Shown here: positions 52,888 through 64,000 of the stretch, in pieces
How the letters are laid out: the number at the start of each line of letters is the position of its first letter
Position numbering within the stretch: the stretch's first letter is position 1
From: Mesostigma viride
Taxonomy: Eukaryota > Streptophyta > Mesostigmatophyceae > Mesostigmatales > Mesostigmataceae
Direction: 5' to 3'
Assembly (NCBI GenBank): GCA_009746045.1
Contig: RPFO01000034.1
Span: 223,501-287,500 of the forward strand
DNA: 64,000 nt
Program-made: the position numbers and the translations under genes
Notes under the pieces: generated by a model
Databases searched by the model: none
Seen by the model: the letters and a program-made list of their open reading frames with translations, nothing else
Told to the model about the DNA's origin: nothing

Positions 52888-54784
52888 GGGGACGGGACAT
52901 ATCGGAATTTTTTGGCGTCAAAAAATTCGCGCCGGTACCCCCGGACCGTGAAATTGTGGTGCACAATGCGCCCACCTCGTGCGGAGGTGGCCATGGCGAC
53001 GTGCGTTTCGTAAAAATTTGCCTAGTCGGCCAGGCGACAAGCGAAAAATGTACGCCGGTGGTTTTAAACGATGTACTAGTATGATGTTTCATAGCCAGAT
53101 ATGCACAATTTGAAAAGTCGGTGCCTTTCTTAATCCAGATTTGCACGGGGGTCTAATCCGAAAATCTGGCCGCATATATTAATTTAGAATGCGTGCCTGC
53201 GACGGTAGAATTTAACATTTTCGGGTTATATTGATGCAGGAAGAAGCGTTTAGTAATGGAAACCGTGAAAACATCCTAAGCGGGTTCGATCTGCGGCCAT
53301 TTCCCGTCATTTCTGAAATGATATCGTTCAGGCCTGCGCGATCCGCGGTCAAGCCATCCATGGCTGGCTGGCTGTCTCGCGCGCCTGGGTAGGAAATAAA
53401 GCCGGCCGTGGTACGTTCATTTGCCGCATGTCACCGCCCAGTCTGGTTGCGCTCTAAATGTTCCTGGCATGAAGCTTTGGCGCCGATTCCGGGTGTTCTT
53501 GCTATTTTGTTCGCCACTTGTTGCAGTTGCGCTATCTGATTTTCCGCAGGTTTCAATGTTTTGCCTTATGCTGCGTATGCCATGCTTCTTAAAGCTAGCA
53601 AGAGTTTATCGGGCAGTTTTGCGGCGCTGCTACACTTTGTTTTATGGAGTTTTTCATATGGTTGACATTGTATATTGCGTAGTCAAGGACCTTAGCTGCC
53701 TGGGAGCGGCATCAACGTTGCAAGGAGCTGGCGAGCTCATAAACGCTTGTCTTGGCTCTTCAGCCTGCTGGAAAACAAGGTGTGAAGTTGTAGGGAAGGT
53801 GAGCATGTGTGATATAGTTATCTCCTTCCTATATGTTTTGCTTCCATTAAACATGGCTGGGGCTTCCTAGATGATAAGGATCAGGTGCTTATTATGACGA
53901 TATTAAAGGATGGCCCTTTTATCCTTTAGCATCATGACTGGGTATTAGCTATGAGGTGATTCCCGCAAGTGGTCATGCCTGCTTGCGTAATGATGAGTCG
54001 GTGGATGTCTTCTTCAAGCATCTAGCATTTGCTTTACGTGCTTCTGCCCAATTTGCAGGGGGCAAGCTTAGGAATGTGCTTATGGTGTCCCTCATGCCAC
54101 GGTGTACCAAGCATGCAGGGTGGCAGCTATAACATGATGTACTAAGGGCAAACTAGCTCAGAATGACCTGGGATTTTGTGGCAAGCTTTTTAACATCATA
54201 AATGAATTAATTTGACTTGGTTTGGCCCAGTTGGTGGTGGGCTAGGGTGTAATAGGTCTGGTGTTTGTGCTCATAAGCGGGATTTTCTGTCATTTTTTTT
54301 TTGCATGTTTACACCAATCAACATGAGTAAACGTGCTCAGAATGAGCTCAAACTTTGTGAGAGTGAAATTCCCACCCTAGGCCTAGTATAAATATCATCA
54401 CTGGAATTTTTGCATGTGTCTACTATTTGATTTATTTTTTTAGGACCAAAAAAATACGTGTTTTGGGCTAAACCCTATAAATAGTCTAAACGTGCTTATT
54501 TTGTGGTCCTGAGTAGCCAGATTTATTTGCAAGGGTGGGGATTTTAGGAAAATATGTGGTTTGGTCACTTTTGGTTTGCCCAGTCTCCTAGGAAAAATCG
54601 GCCAAAAATAGCGTCTTTTTCTATTTTTAGCTCATAACTGGGTCATGCTGGGGGGTAGTACCACCCCCAAGTGGCTGGAAAATTTTTTTTTTCACATATT
54701 TATGGTTTGGAAGCATAACTGGATTTTTATCCCATGCACAGGTCTGTTTTCCAGAAAAGTGCACTTTAGATATGTCCCATCCCC
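52888..54784. mobile_element. 1.9 kb terminal-inverted-repeat element, copy 1
   Basis: The ends are GGGGACGGGACATATC (52888) and the complement of GGGGATGGGACATATC (54769-54784). TTAA precedes the left end, but the right flank is ATTC. Just inside the left end is an inverted AATTTTTTGGCG/CAAAAAATTC block. It shares subterminal blocks with 58961-61247. An ORF-like stretch (53421-53870) shows no transposase motif, so the element appears non-autonomous and old. Confidence 0.7.
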
Positions 54785-55200
54785 ATTCATTCTAGGCGAC
54801 AACCTGCAGGTGGTGGGTGTAAACTGCCACCTACTCGGGGTGCACGACTGACTCAGGTGCACCTGCACCACCATTTCGGTATTCCAGCAGCTGTGCAAAG
54901 TTGCGGACATGGGGTGGAAGATGATCATGGCTAAGCAATGGCTAGGGCATGATGGCCGGCGTCTAGTGTGGGCTACGCTGCTCATGTCCGCAGTGAGGAC
55001 TTGTACCTCGGCATGCCATATATCAAGGAGGGATGCCATATATCACCAGCACCATTAAGCAGCGGCGCCTGCAACTATATAGATAGTAGGGCACTTAGCT
55101 CGCACCAACCAGGTAGACACATCACGTGGCCCCCCCGCGGGACTGCGCCCCGCTCAGCCTGGCCGGCACCTTCTTACGTGGGTTGGGCCCCGCAATGCTA
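54785..55200. other. no gene recognised
   Basis: Between the inverted-repeat element and the LINE ORF1 remnant. The 5' start of that LINE may lie here. Confidence 0.4.
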
Positions 55201-56712
55201 GTCTGACGCCGCAAGGCCCACACCTTCAAAGAACGGCTAGTAGAGGACATCGGGGGGCTCGGCCTCTCCGTGATTTGGAGCAAGATGATGGACAATCTAG
55301 AGGCCAAGTGGGCGCCCAGGTCATCCAGGACAACAAACCCCCTCCCGTCGGAAAGCGCCCGCATGTTTGCAAACGCGGGAAGCACGCTAGACAGTACCCT
55401 AGCTAGGGTAGAGAGCTTAGAATAATAGAGTTGGCTTGATGTTGTAGATAGATTAGACCGGTAGGATTGCGTGTCCCCATCCATCCATCCATCCATCCAT
55501 CCATCCATCCATCCATCCATCCATCCATCCATCCATCCATCCATCCATCCATCCATCCATCCATCCATCCATCCATCCATCCATCCATCCATCCATCCAT
55601 CCATCCATCCATCCATCCATCCATCCATCCATCCATCCATCCATCCATCCATCCATCCATCCATCCATCCATCCATCCATCCATCCATCCATCCATCCAT
55701 CCATCCATCCATCCATCCATCCATCCATCCATCCATCCATCCATCCATCCATCCATCCATCCATCCATCCATCCATCCATCCATCCATCCATCCATCCAT
55801 CCATCCATCCATCCATCCATCCATCCATCCATCCATCCATCCATCCATCCATCCATCCATCCATCCATCCATCCATCCATCCATCCATCCATCCATCCAT
55901 CCATCCATCCATCCATCCATCCATCCATCCATCCATCCATCCATCCATCCATCCATCCATCCATCCATCCATCCATCGGCCTTCCCCGCTCGCGGGGTAA
56001 GGCCGGCCCCTCCCCCTTGCTCCTCACCTTCGACACCATGGCGGATAAGATGGAGTTCCTCAAGTGTCGCAAGCGGCTTGGGGGGACCGCCTACACGCTG
56101 GACGACGACTTGACCTTGACGCAGCAACAACGGCGACGGGAGTTATGGCCGACCTACCTCCAGCTTCGGCAGACGGCGGGGCAGAAGCCGGTCTACTGGA
56201 AGGGGGCGGACATCTACGTCGCCCACAAGCCCTGGCAGGCGACCCCTGCAACCCCAGCCACCCCAGCCACCCCAGCCTAGGGAATATATAGCAGTAGTGT
56301 AGACTAGAAAGCTTAGTGACGTGGCCATGTATGCCTACGTGATGGGCCCACACCCGCCCTTGCAATAGCCGTAGCAATGTCGAGTCATGCTTTGCCCATG
56401 CAGGGAGTTACTCCCTGCTGAGAGGCCATGTGTACCCTAGCTATAGCCTAGCCACATACCTTCCACCCCATATGTCATGCAGGCCTTCTAGGCCCTCTCC
56501 TCAAGCCCCCCTGGGTGCCTGTGCTTGTTTAGGAGGCATGAACCATCATGGAGGTGCAGGTGCACCTAGTGCACCCAGAGCAGGTGATAGTTGTACATCC
56601 TACACCTGCAGGTTGTCGCCCTGATTGTATTACAAACCCATAGATGCCCCTTTCTCAGGGCTATGTGTTACATATGCTCCCCACGGAGCTATGATTTTAA
56701 TTAATTAATTAA
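55201..56712 (+). mobile_element. ORF1-only LINE copy 2, with ATCC array inside
   Basis: The 5' part (about 55228-55423) reads [20 protein letters not shown] and ends in a coiled-coil-like ARVESLE before a stop. A 500 bp ATCC array follows. Then ORF1 resumes at 55976 with [26 protein letters not shown]...[17 protein letters not shown] and [19 protein letters not shown], ending at 56280. About 150 codons of the central domain are missing. The 3' end has GCTCC-CCAC-GGAGC (56676-56689) and a TTAA-repeat tail. Confidence 0.75.
55478..55976. repeat. (ATCC)n tetranucleotide array 1
   Basis: About 125 uninterrupted CCAT/ATCC units. It is open in all frames, giving spurious IHPS and MDGW repeat ORFs. 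Confidence 0.98.
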
Positions 56713-56968
56713 TCCATCCATCCATCCATCCATCCATCCATCCATCCATCCATCCATCCATCCATCCATCCATCCATCCATCCATCCATCCATCCATCCA
56801 TCCATCCATCCATCCATCCATCCATCCATCCATCCATCCATCCATCCATCCATCCATCCATCCATCCATCCATCCATCCATCCATCCATCCATCCATCCA
56901 TCCATCCATCCATCCATCCATCCATCCATCCATCCATCCATCCATCCATCCTTCCATCCATCCATCCC
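56713..56968. repeat. (ATCC)n tetranucleotide array 2
   Basis: About 64 units starting directly at the TTAA tail of LINE copy 2 and ending just before the 5' region of LINE copy 3. One CTTCC variant is near 56949. Confidence 0.98.
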
Positions 56969-56989
56969 TCATAACTTTCACGTTTGAGC

Positions 56990-58960
56990 ACCGAATTTAG
57001 CTGTGAATATCACAATCGCTTCGTCTTTCTAAGACGCACATGCTGATATAATTTTCCGACGCTATTACGCAATATATGGCGAATAAACGCGCCTCGACGC
57101 AACGCAGCCTGGCGGCTGCGCTCGGCAATGAAAATACGTCTGCAGCTCGATCAGGCTGCAGCTCCGCCATCAGGTCCGGCAGGCAGCGGTGACACTAGTC
57201 GTGCACTGGTGGTCGTCCAGCAACCTCCCGGGCTTAACGCCTCGCCATGACGCCATCTGCATCGCCTGACCCCAAGCGCACCCGCTCAGCCGACAAAACA
57301 GGAGGGTCCTCACGCCCCTCAGAACCGAGCTTTCGGCAACTGCCTTTCATGGTCACTGATTACGACTGGACCAACCCGTCTCCGACCGATGCTATGAGAT
57401 GCATCTTCTTCGGGGCCTACGCTTCGCTTTACGACCTACAGGTGCCTCCATCTCCACGACAACAATCGCCTCATCCTCCCGGATGGCCGCCTCTGGCGAC
57501 ACCTCACTCTGCTGCCCGGGTGCAAGCGCCCCGAACTCCAGCACGCCATCCTCAACTCCCTTCTCAAGCGCTCCGACGGCGAGATCTGGGCTCCATCCAT
57601 CTCCGCCCCCACACTCCGTTCCATCCCGACGGAAGCCTTCCAGCAGCACGTGACCCCCCTTGCTGCCGACATTTCAGCAATCGGCGGCACGCTGACTGCT
57701 GAACTTCCTCACATTTCCACCGCCGCCGCCTCCACCTCCACCGCCGTTTCCACCTTCACTGCCGACATCAAAGCCCAGCTCCTCGACCTCGACCAACGCC
57801 CTCAAGCCACCGCCACCGCCCTTGAGAGCTTGCATGACACCGCCGGCCTCACCGCCCAAGCGGTGCAGGAAATCGCTGCCCAGCCGGCACCTGCTGGCCC
57901 GGCCAGTGATGTTCCCTCCACCTGGGCGGACTTGCTTAAGCATCACACCACCTCCACCACCTCCACCATCGCGGCACAACTCAAGCAACAAGCCCTCGAC
58001 CTTCGCGAGGCGGCCGAGCTCGACAAGCGCAGCCACAATGTCATCGTCAAGCACCTCGACCAGCCGGCAGGTGAGACCTCCACGAGTCTCCTTGAGGCAT
58101 TTAAGCGCGCCATTCTTGCCCCCATGTTACTCACTGGTGAGCTGGACATGTCGGTTGTCCGCCTCCCCCGCGCGCGGGGGAAGGCTGGCCCGGCACCCGT
58201 GCTCCTCACCTTTAAGTACATGACGGACAAGCTGGCGTTCCTTAATTAAATGCCGCAAGAAGCTCTCGGAGACTCGCTTCACGCTGGACGACGACTTGAC
58301 CTTGGCCCAGCAACAGCGGCGACGCGAGCTATGGCCGACCTACCTTCAGCTCCGGCAGCGTGCAGGGGGGAAGCCGGTATACTGGAGGGGGGCGGTCATC
58401 CACGTTGACCACAAGCCCTGGCAGGCCCCTCCTGCCACTTACGCTCCAGCTAGGCTAGGGAATATACCAGTAGTGTAGATTAGATAGGCTTAGCCTTGCA
58501 AGTGGCCCACGCGCATGTGCGCCCATAATGGCCCCCATGGATGATGCTTTCAGTATCTAGCCGCGCCCAGCCTACAATGGGACCTCCCATGGATGATGCA
58601 TTGAGAATTTAGCCATGCATGCGATGCCTATGCAGGGAGTTACTCTCTGCTGAGATGCCATGTGTACACCAGCTATAGCCTAGCCACATACCCTCCACCC
58701 CATATGTCATGCAGGCCTTCTAGGCCCTCTCCTCAAGCCCCCCCTGGGTGCCTGTGCTTGTTCAGTTAAGGAGGCATGAACCATCATGGCGGTGCGCGTG
58801 CAGGTGCACCTTGTGCACCCAGAGCAGGTGACAGTTGTACATCCTCCACCTGCAGGTTGTAGCCCTGATTGTATTACAAACCCATAGATGCCCCTTTCTC
58901 AGAGCTATGTGTTACATATGCTCCCAACGGAGCTATGATTTTAATTAATTAATTAATTAA
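56990..58960 (+). mobile_element. ORF1-only LINE copy 3
   Basis: The 5' leader shares TTTCTAAGACGCAC with copy 1 (36111 and 57027). ORF1 begins at ATG 57247 (MTPSASPDPKRTR) and carries at least two breaks. The frame changes near 57440, where the next frame reads RCLHLHDNNRLILPDGRLW. A TTAA duplication near 58243 adds a stop and shift; the frame then resumes KCRKKLSE...[17 protein letters not shown] to 58478. The central RNA-binding region NVIVKHLDQPAGETSTSLLE is clear. The 3' end has GCTCC-CAAC-GGAGC (58920-58933) and a TTAA tail into which the next element inserted. Confidence 0.8.
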
Positions 58961-61247
58961 GGGGACGGGACACCCCCGAATTTTTTGGCGCCAAAAAATT
59001 CGCGCCGGAGCCGAAGGTCACAAATTTCACGTGCACGGTGCGCGCACCCCTTGCGGAAGTGGCCATGGCGACTGCGTTCAGGCGAAACTACCACACTAGG
59101 GCAGGCGAAATGCAAAAATTTTACTCGAATCTAAAAGGAGATGAGTTTATGATGTTAGTTTTTGGCGGAAATCAGCTGGTTTACAATATCGCTGTTGTTT
59201 TTTTATGCCATCGGCATGGGGGGTAATCTGAATTTTTTGGTCGCGCGGAATGAAATAGAATTCATGATAGCGGCTGTAAAATAGCGGTTTTGGGGGCTGT
59301 TCTGACCTTGAAGCAGGCATTAATATCGGTTGCATCGAATTCTAAACCGAGCTGGTGCTTTTTGCCAGATTTTCGGCCATTATCGGTAAGTAATTGTTCA
59401 GACCTGCGCAGTGCGTGTCTGACCTGTCCATGGAAGAACGGCTGTTGTTGCGCGCCTGGGCGAGGGATTTACGAGGGCAAGGTACAGATTTGTCGCGAAC
59501 GTTATCTGCTATCGGTGCTTTCTTCTATGAGCTCATCGTTCGAGGTTTTTTGCGTTCTTTTTGGGCAGTTTCCGCCAGCTAGCTCGCCGTCGCTTGCCGT
59601 TGTGTTGTCGAATACCTGGCAGCTTTAGATTGTTTTCGTTGATGTCGTGATCAGGGCCGCTTCAGTCGCAGCCTATAGCTCTTCGGGAAGGTATAAGGCA
59701 TTTCATAAAACGTGTTCTGGCAAGGATGTTGTGCGTATGGACGCTTCTTGTTGTTTGAGAGTGACGCACCCTCTCCTCACAGGCCGCAGCGGCATCACAG
59801 CGCTCATGCGGTGAAGGGCCGCCAATGGTTTCTTTGCATTTTATCGTGCAGGGATGGAAGTGTTATAGTGATGATGATGTTGGAGATATTGCATTTGTGT
59901 GACTGCATGTAGATAGCTGGCACCAATGGTTGTTTGAGCTTTCCTTTGTTATGATGATGTGACAAGACTACAATGTGCTGAGCCAACCATGGTTGACATG
60001 CATGACTGCATGCAAGCTATATATACCATGTTCTTACTTGGTTCCTTGCCCTCCATAGTCCCAGTTTGTCATCCATGCCGGGGAGGACAGTTTAGGAGGT
60101 GTTGTTGTGTTGATTAGCTTGGTTGGCATCAACCTTACACTCTAACCTGGGAGAAACATAGGAAATGCCGCTTAGGCATGTTAGGGCTACCATCGTCAAG
60201 GCTATGCACATATTTACAAGGCTGGCCATGCTGGAGGGATGATGAAGACATATGAGGTGCGTGGCCACCCCTTTGTACTTTGTAAACATACTCTGCATGG
60301 TTTTGGTGCATGTTGGATGGCATATTAAGTGGCACTGTGGGGTTACTAACTTACTGAGTGGTCCTTAGCGCCTTGTCATGTGGTCATATAGGAAACCCAT
60401 CAACTTGAGCAGTTCTTGTCGCAATGACCCCCCACATTGAGCATGCGTTGCCGTCAGCGTGCAAGAGTTGATTATGTGTGCTTTGGTCAGTTTGCAGATG
60501 TCTTTGATGAAGAAGGAGGTGCTAGTGTGGCTAAATGGTTACTCTAATTTCCTTGTAGCGTCTACATGGGTGGCCGTCTTGGAATGGTTGTAACTTGGGC
60601 AGTTCTTGTCAGAATGGCGTCAAACCTTGAACATAGGAGGTACCATATGTGCAGAGAATGGTAGTATGTGGTTTGGCCAGTTTTCATGAGGCTTAGATGT
60701 ATAAAGGGGTGTTAGTGTGGTTAAATACTAGCTAAAACCTCCCTTAGCTTCGTCACAGGTGGCAATCTAGGAATATCCATCAAATAGGGCTGCGCTTGTC
60801 AGAATGACCTGAAAATTTGGGGCTGCATGTCCCCCAACCTCTAGTATTTGGGAATATATGATTTGGCCCTATTCCATGTGTTTATGATTTGATAATTTTT
60901 TTTTTCATTAAAAAAGTACCCTTTTTGCGGGAAAATCCATCAATGTGTGTAAACATGATTATTTTGTGCTCAAAATTAGGTAGCATTTCTCAAAAGTCAG
61001 GGAACTATATGGGAATATATGATTTGGTCCCAATATGTTTGCCCACTGCCCTAGGAAAAATGTGACTAGAATAGCGTCTTTTTCTATTTTTAGCGCGTTA
61101 CCGGTGCCCTGTGGGGGCTAGTACCCCCCCCAAGTGGCTGGAAAATTTTTTTTTTATCATATTAATGGTCCCCAATCATCATTGGATTTTTAGCACATGC
61201 ATAGGTATGGTTTCCAGAAAAGTGCCCTTTAGGGGTGTCCCCTCCCC
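58961..61247. mobile_element. 2.3 kb terminal-inverted-repeat element, copy 2, TTAA duplication
   Basis: The ends are GGGGACGGGACACCCC and the complement of GGGGAGGGGACACCCC, flanked by TTAA at 58957-58960 and 61248-61251. A perfect palindrome (arms GAATTTTTTGGC / GCCAAAAAATTC) sits just inside the left end. TTAA target duplication is the hallmark of piggyBac-type transposition, but no transposase is visible and the ends are not the classic CCC start. It inserted into the TTAA tail of LINE copy 3. The right part matches 54590-54784 of the older copy. Confidence 0.75.
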
Positions 61248-61251
61248 TTAA

Positions 61252-61590
61252 TCCATCCATCCATCAGTGTTCAATTATACGGCGTATTATACGGTATAAT
61301 ACGGTATAATACGCGTTATACAAGGTCGAGCGTATAATTTTTATCCGATTTATCCGATTTGCGTATTTTTACGTATAATACGGCGAATAACACGTATCAG
61401 GGCCCGTATAATGGGGTTTTCGCGCTCATCCGAGGTCCGGCAGCCAAAGTTTTCGTGCGGGGACCAAGGCGGGAAAGCAAGGGAACTTAGAAACACTACG
61501 GAAACCATCCACTGGTTGACATTTGGCGACCGTGAGACACAAGGATCTTACAATATGGATAGGTAATTGAACCTGGATGGATGGATGGCC
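61252..61590. other. spacer with clustered GTATAATACG-type motifs
   Basis: After four ATCC units there is a stretch (61270-61415) dense in TATACGG, GTATAATACG and CGTATAAT, in both orientations. No gene is seen. Confidence 0.5.
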
Positions 61591-62360
61591 ATCCATCCAT
61601 CCATCCATCCATCCATCCATCCATCCATCCATCCATCCATCCATCCATCCATCCATCCATCCATCCATCCATCCATCCATCCATCCATCCATCCATCCAT
61701 CCATCCATCCATCCATCCATCCGGCCATCCATCCATCCATCCATCCATCCATCCATCCATCCATCCATCCATCCATCCATCCATCCATCCATCCATCCAT
61801 CCATCCATCCATCCATCCATCCATCCATCCATCCATCCATCCATCCATCCATCCATCCATCCATCCATCCATCCATCCATCCATCCATCCATCCATCCAT
61901 CCATCCATCCATCCATCCATCCATCCATCCATCCATCCATCCATCCATCCATCCATCCATCCATCCATCCATCCATCCATCCATCCATCCATCCATCCAT
62001 CCATCCATCCATCCATCCATCCATCCATCCATCCATCCATCCATCCATCCATCCATCCATCCATCCATCCATCCATCCATCCATCCATCCATCCATCCAT
62101 CCATCCATCCATCCATCCATCCATCCATCCATCCATCCATCCATCCATCCATCCATCCATCCATCCATCCATCCATCCATCCATCCATCCATCCATCCAT
62201 CCATCCATCCATCCATCCATCCATCCATCCATCCATCCATCCATCCATCCATCCATCCATCCATCCATCCATCCATCCATCCATCCATCCATCCATCCAT
62301 CCATCCATCCATCCATCCATCCATCCATCCATCCATCCATCCATCCATCCATCCATCCAT
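61591..62360. repeat. (ATCC)n tetranucleotide array 3
   Basis: About 190 units with one GGCC variant near 61722. On its left, GGATGGATGG at 61575-61588 is the inverted complement, so the array has a short inverted start. Its right edge is the left border of the PAT-like element. Confidence 0.98.
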
Positions 62361-64000
62361 ACATTTCTTGTTTTTGGTCCATTGGAGTTCCTTCCCACCA
62401 AGAGAAACATTTATTTTACATTTTTGTGTGCTAGGCTTTATACGGACAGCCTATACCACACCTTCAAACTCAGTGCACATCATTATCAAGTTGGTTATTG
62501 TAGCACCATGCTGGGGGCCCAGCATACTCGAACACAAGGTGTTGCCCCTCGTAGCAGCGTGGGTGGGTGGGTGGGAGCTGAAAAGAGGCCTCCCTACGTC
62601 CCCTACACCACTCTAAGTACTGACTATCATTCACATTGCGCCACGCAGGCCTGCCGGCTGGCGCAGGTACAAGGTGTACTGACTGCCAATCACAGTTGCG
62701 CCACGCCTGGCGGCTGGCGCAGGTAACAAGGTCTAGTGACGTACGTTAGAAGCTACCTAGGCCTGCACTCCGGAACCACACTCAGCCTAGGCACAAAAAG
62801 GGCCGGCCGGTGCAGTACCCTCGTGACAAGCGCTAGTCTTACGCTACCTACGGCAGGTCGGTCCCCTTTGAGCCCGTCCACGCGTCATATATAAAATGAG
62901 CGAAGCTCAGCAAATACATTTCAGTTGTTTTTGGTCCATTGGAGTTCCTTCCCACCAAGAGAAACATTTATTTTACATTTTTGTGTGCTAGGCTTTATAC
63001 GGACAGCCTATACCACACCTTCAAACTCAGTGCACATCATTATCAAGTTGGTTATTGTAGCACCATGCTGGGGGCCCAGCATACTCGAACACAAGGTGTT
63101 GCCCCCACACCTCCTTCCTGGCCACCAAGGCTGTCGCCAACCTTGGTGCCGATTTTCTTTCCGCCCATGGCCCCCCTCCTGCACGCTGCCACGGCTGTAC
63201 TGCCGCCCCCGTGTGGCCGCTACGGTTTCCCGGCGGACGCAGGGCGGCACCCATGTCGTTCCCCCCGTTAGGGGGGCGGTTTCCAGCGGCTGCTCATTAG
63301 GCCTTACGCCCCCGGACCGTCTCTCACAAGCCCAGGACCCATCACCAGCCCCACCCCCGAGGCTGGGATTTCCCGGCATTGAAACCTTTGTGGCGATAGG
63401 CCCTCTACCCTACCAAGGCCTTGGCTTGGAAACTGCTTAGCCAAGGCCCTGACCAGGGCTTGTGTTGCTGTAGGAAATTTTTTATGGCATAGATATGCCC
63501 CCCTGGCTGAACCGAACTCTTTATCGCTTTTCCTATAATGCATCATACAGGATAAAAACAAGGCGATAAAACAGCAAGAATTTCAGCCCCGCCAGGCGAA
63601 CATTCTTTGCTGAAAAACTGGGCAATGATGAAGAGCGCGCTCCTCCCACCAAGATTCGCTCCAGCCCCGCATCCTCCCCGAAACTCCCGTCTGGCCACAG
63701 GCCGAAAGATCGGGTCCGCTGTCAGGCTCCTGGCAGTTATGGGCTACCCTGGCACCCCGCGCTAGCCATCTCCACGTTTAAGGCAGATTCGCCTCCACCT
63801 GTGATTCTTTCCACCATAGCCGCTGGCCCTGGCCTGTATGGCTCCTTCCCTGACGTTGTCCGACTAAAATCGCAGCTTCCCCAGTGTCAGGAAGCCGCTT
63901 GCCGCACCCAGGGGTAGAGGGGAATCGTCAGTGGGCCCAGCGCCGGAAATCACACCATTTTACTCAAAACGTAGAGCCCCCCACCCAACAACCATTACCG
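62360..64000 (-). mobile_element. non-autonomous split-direct-repeat (PAT-like) element, copy 2 (runs off window)
   Basis: A' is at 62360-62548 and again at 62912-63106, B' at 62576-62909, and the body from 63107 on; the closing B' would lie beyond the window. The body matches 3787-4690 of copy 1 closely and is non-coding. TGAGCGAAGCTCA at 62897-62909 marks the B'/A' junction. The left border joins ATCC array 3 at CCAT|ACATTTC. The first A' has the uninterrupted GCTGGGGGCCCAGCAT site that serves as the empty site for the 489 bp insertion in copy 1. Confidence 0.8.

Noticed and set aside
55122-56130. MDGW and IHPS repeat proteins
   Set aside because: Translations of the ATCC tetranucleotide array, as are those at 56701-56991 and 61426-62726.

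Overview
The window looks like repeat-rich nuclear DNA of a eukaryote in the green lineage, most likely a green alga. The evidence is GT-AG introns in a recognisable gene, an interstitial TTTAGGG-type (CCCTAAA) telomere tract, a chromodomain Ty3/gypsy element primed by a methionine-type tRNA, and a PAT/kangaroo-like tyrosine-recombinase retrotransposon of the kind known from volvocine algae. I cannot name the species. Only one host gene is convincing: a multi-exon phytanoyl-CoA-dioxygenase-like gene on the minus strand (about 11.9 down to 6.1 kb). Almost everything else is mobile DNA, nested and in several states of decay.

Layout: 1-2.2 kb holds a decayed LINE reverse transcriptase (minus). 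2.5-5.15 kb is a non-autonomous element with split direct repeats, itself interrupted by a 489 bp inverted-repeat element. 6.1-11.9 kb is the dioxygenase gene. 12.25-20.25 kb is a long ATCCAC hexamer array split by a PAT-like tyrosine-recombinase retrotransposon (14.02-19.36 kb). 20.3-26.3 kb is poorly resolved DNA with exon-like segments, a telomere-repeat insertion flanked by a 23 bp duplication, and a 15 bp TTAA insertion flanked by a 13 bp duplication.

26.29-39.72 kb is a full-length Ty3/gypsy chromovirus-type element (668 bp LTRs, CCACT duplication) that carries an ORF1-only LINE with a TTAA-repeat tail. 42.72-52.31 kb is a second copy on the opposite strand (666 bp LTRs, CATAC duplication) that lacks reverse transcriptase and RNase H. 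Both copies encode a small RNase H1-type hybrid-binding-domain protein upstream of gag and an unidentified extra ORF downstream of pol. 52.3-64 kb is a mosaic of a TA-flanked MITE, two diverged large inverted-repeat elements (one with TTAA duplication), two more TTAA-tailed LINE ORF1 copies, ATCC tetramer arrays, and a second split-direct-repeat element running off the right edge.

The most notable signals are: (1) a complete tyrosine-recombinase element whose crossover sequence matches the hexamer array it sits in, plus a non-coding family sharing its 13 bp junction inverted repeat (TGAGC-NNN-GCTCA); (2) a 2A-like motif between RNase H and recombinase; (3) the hybrid-binding-domain gene carried by the gypsy family; (4) ORF1-only LINEs with a hairpin and TTAA-repeat tail, and a tail-only insertion; (5) an Ala/Thr-rich expansion lying between the metal-binding His and the 2-oxoglutarate-binding Arg of the dioxygenase.
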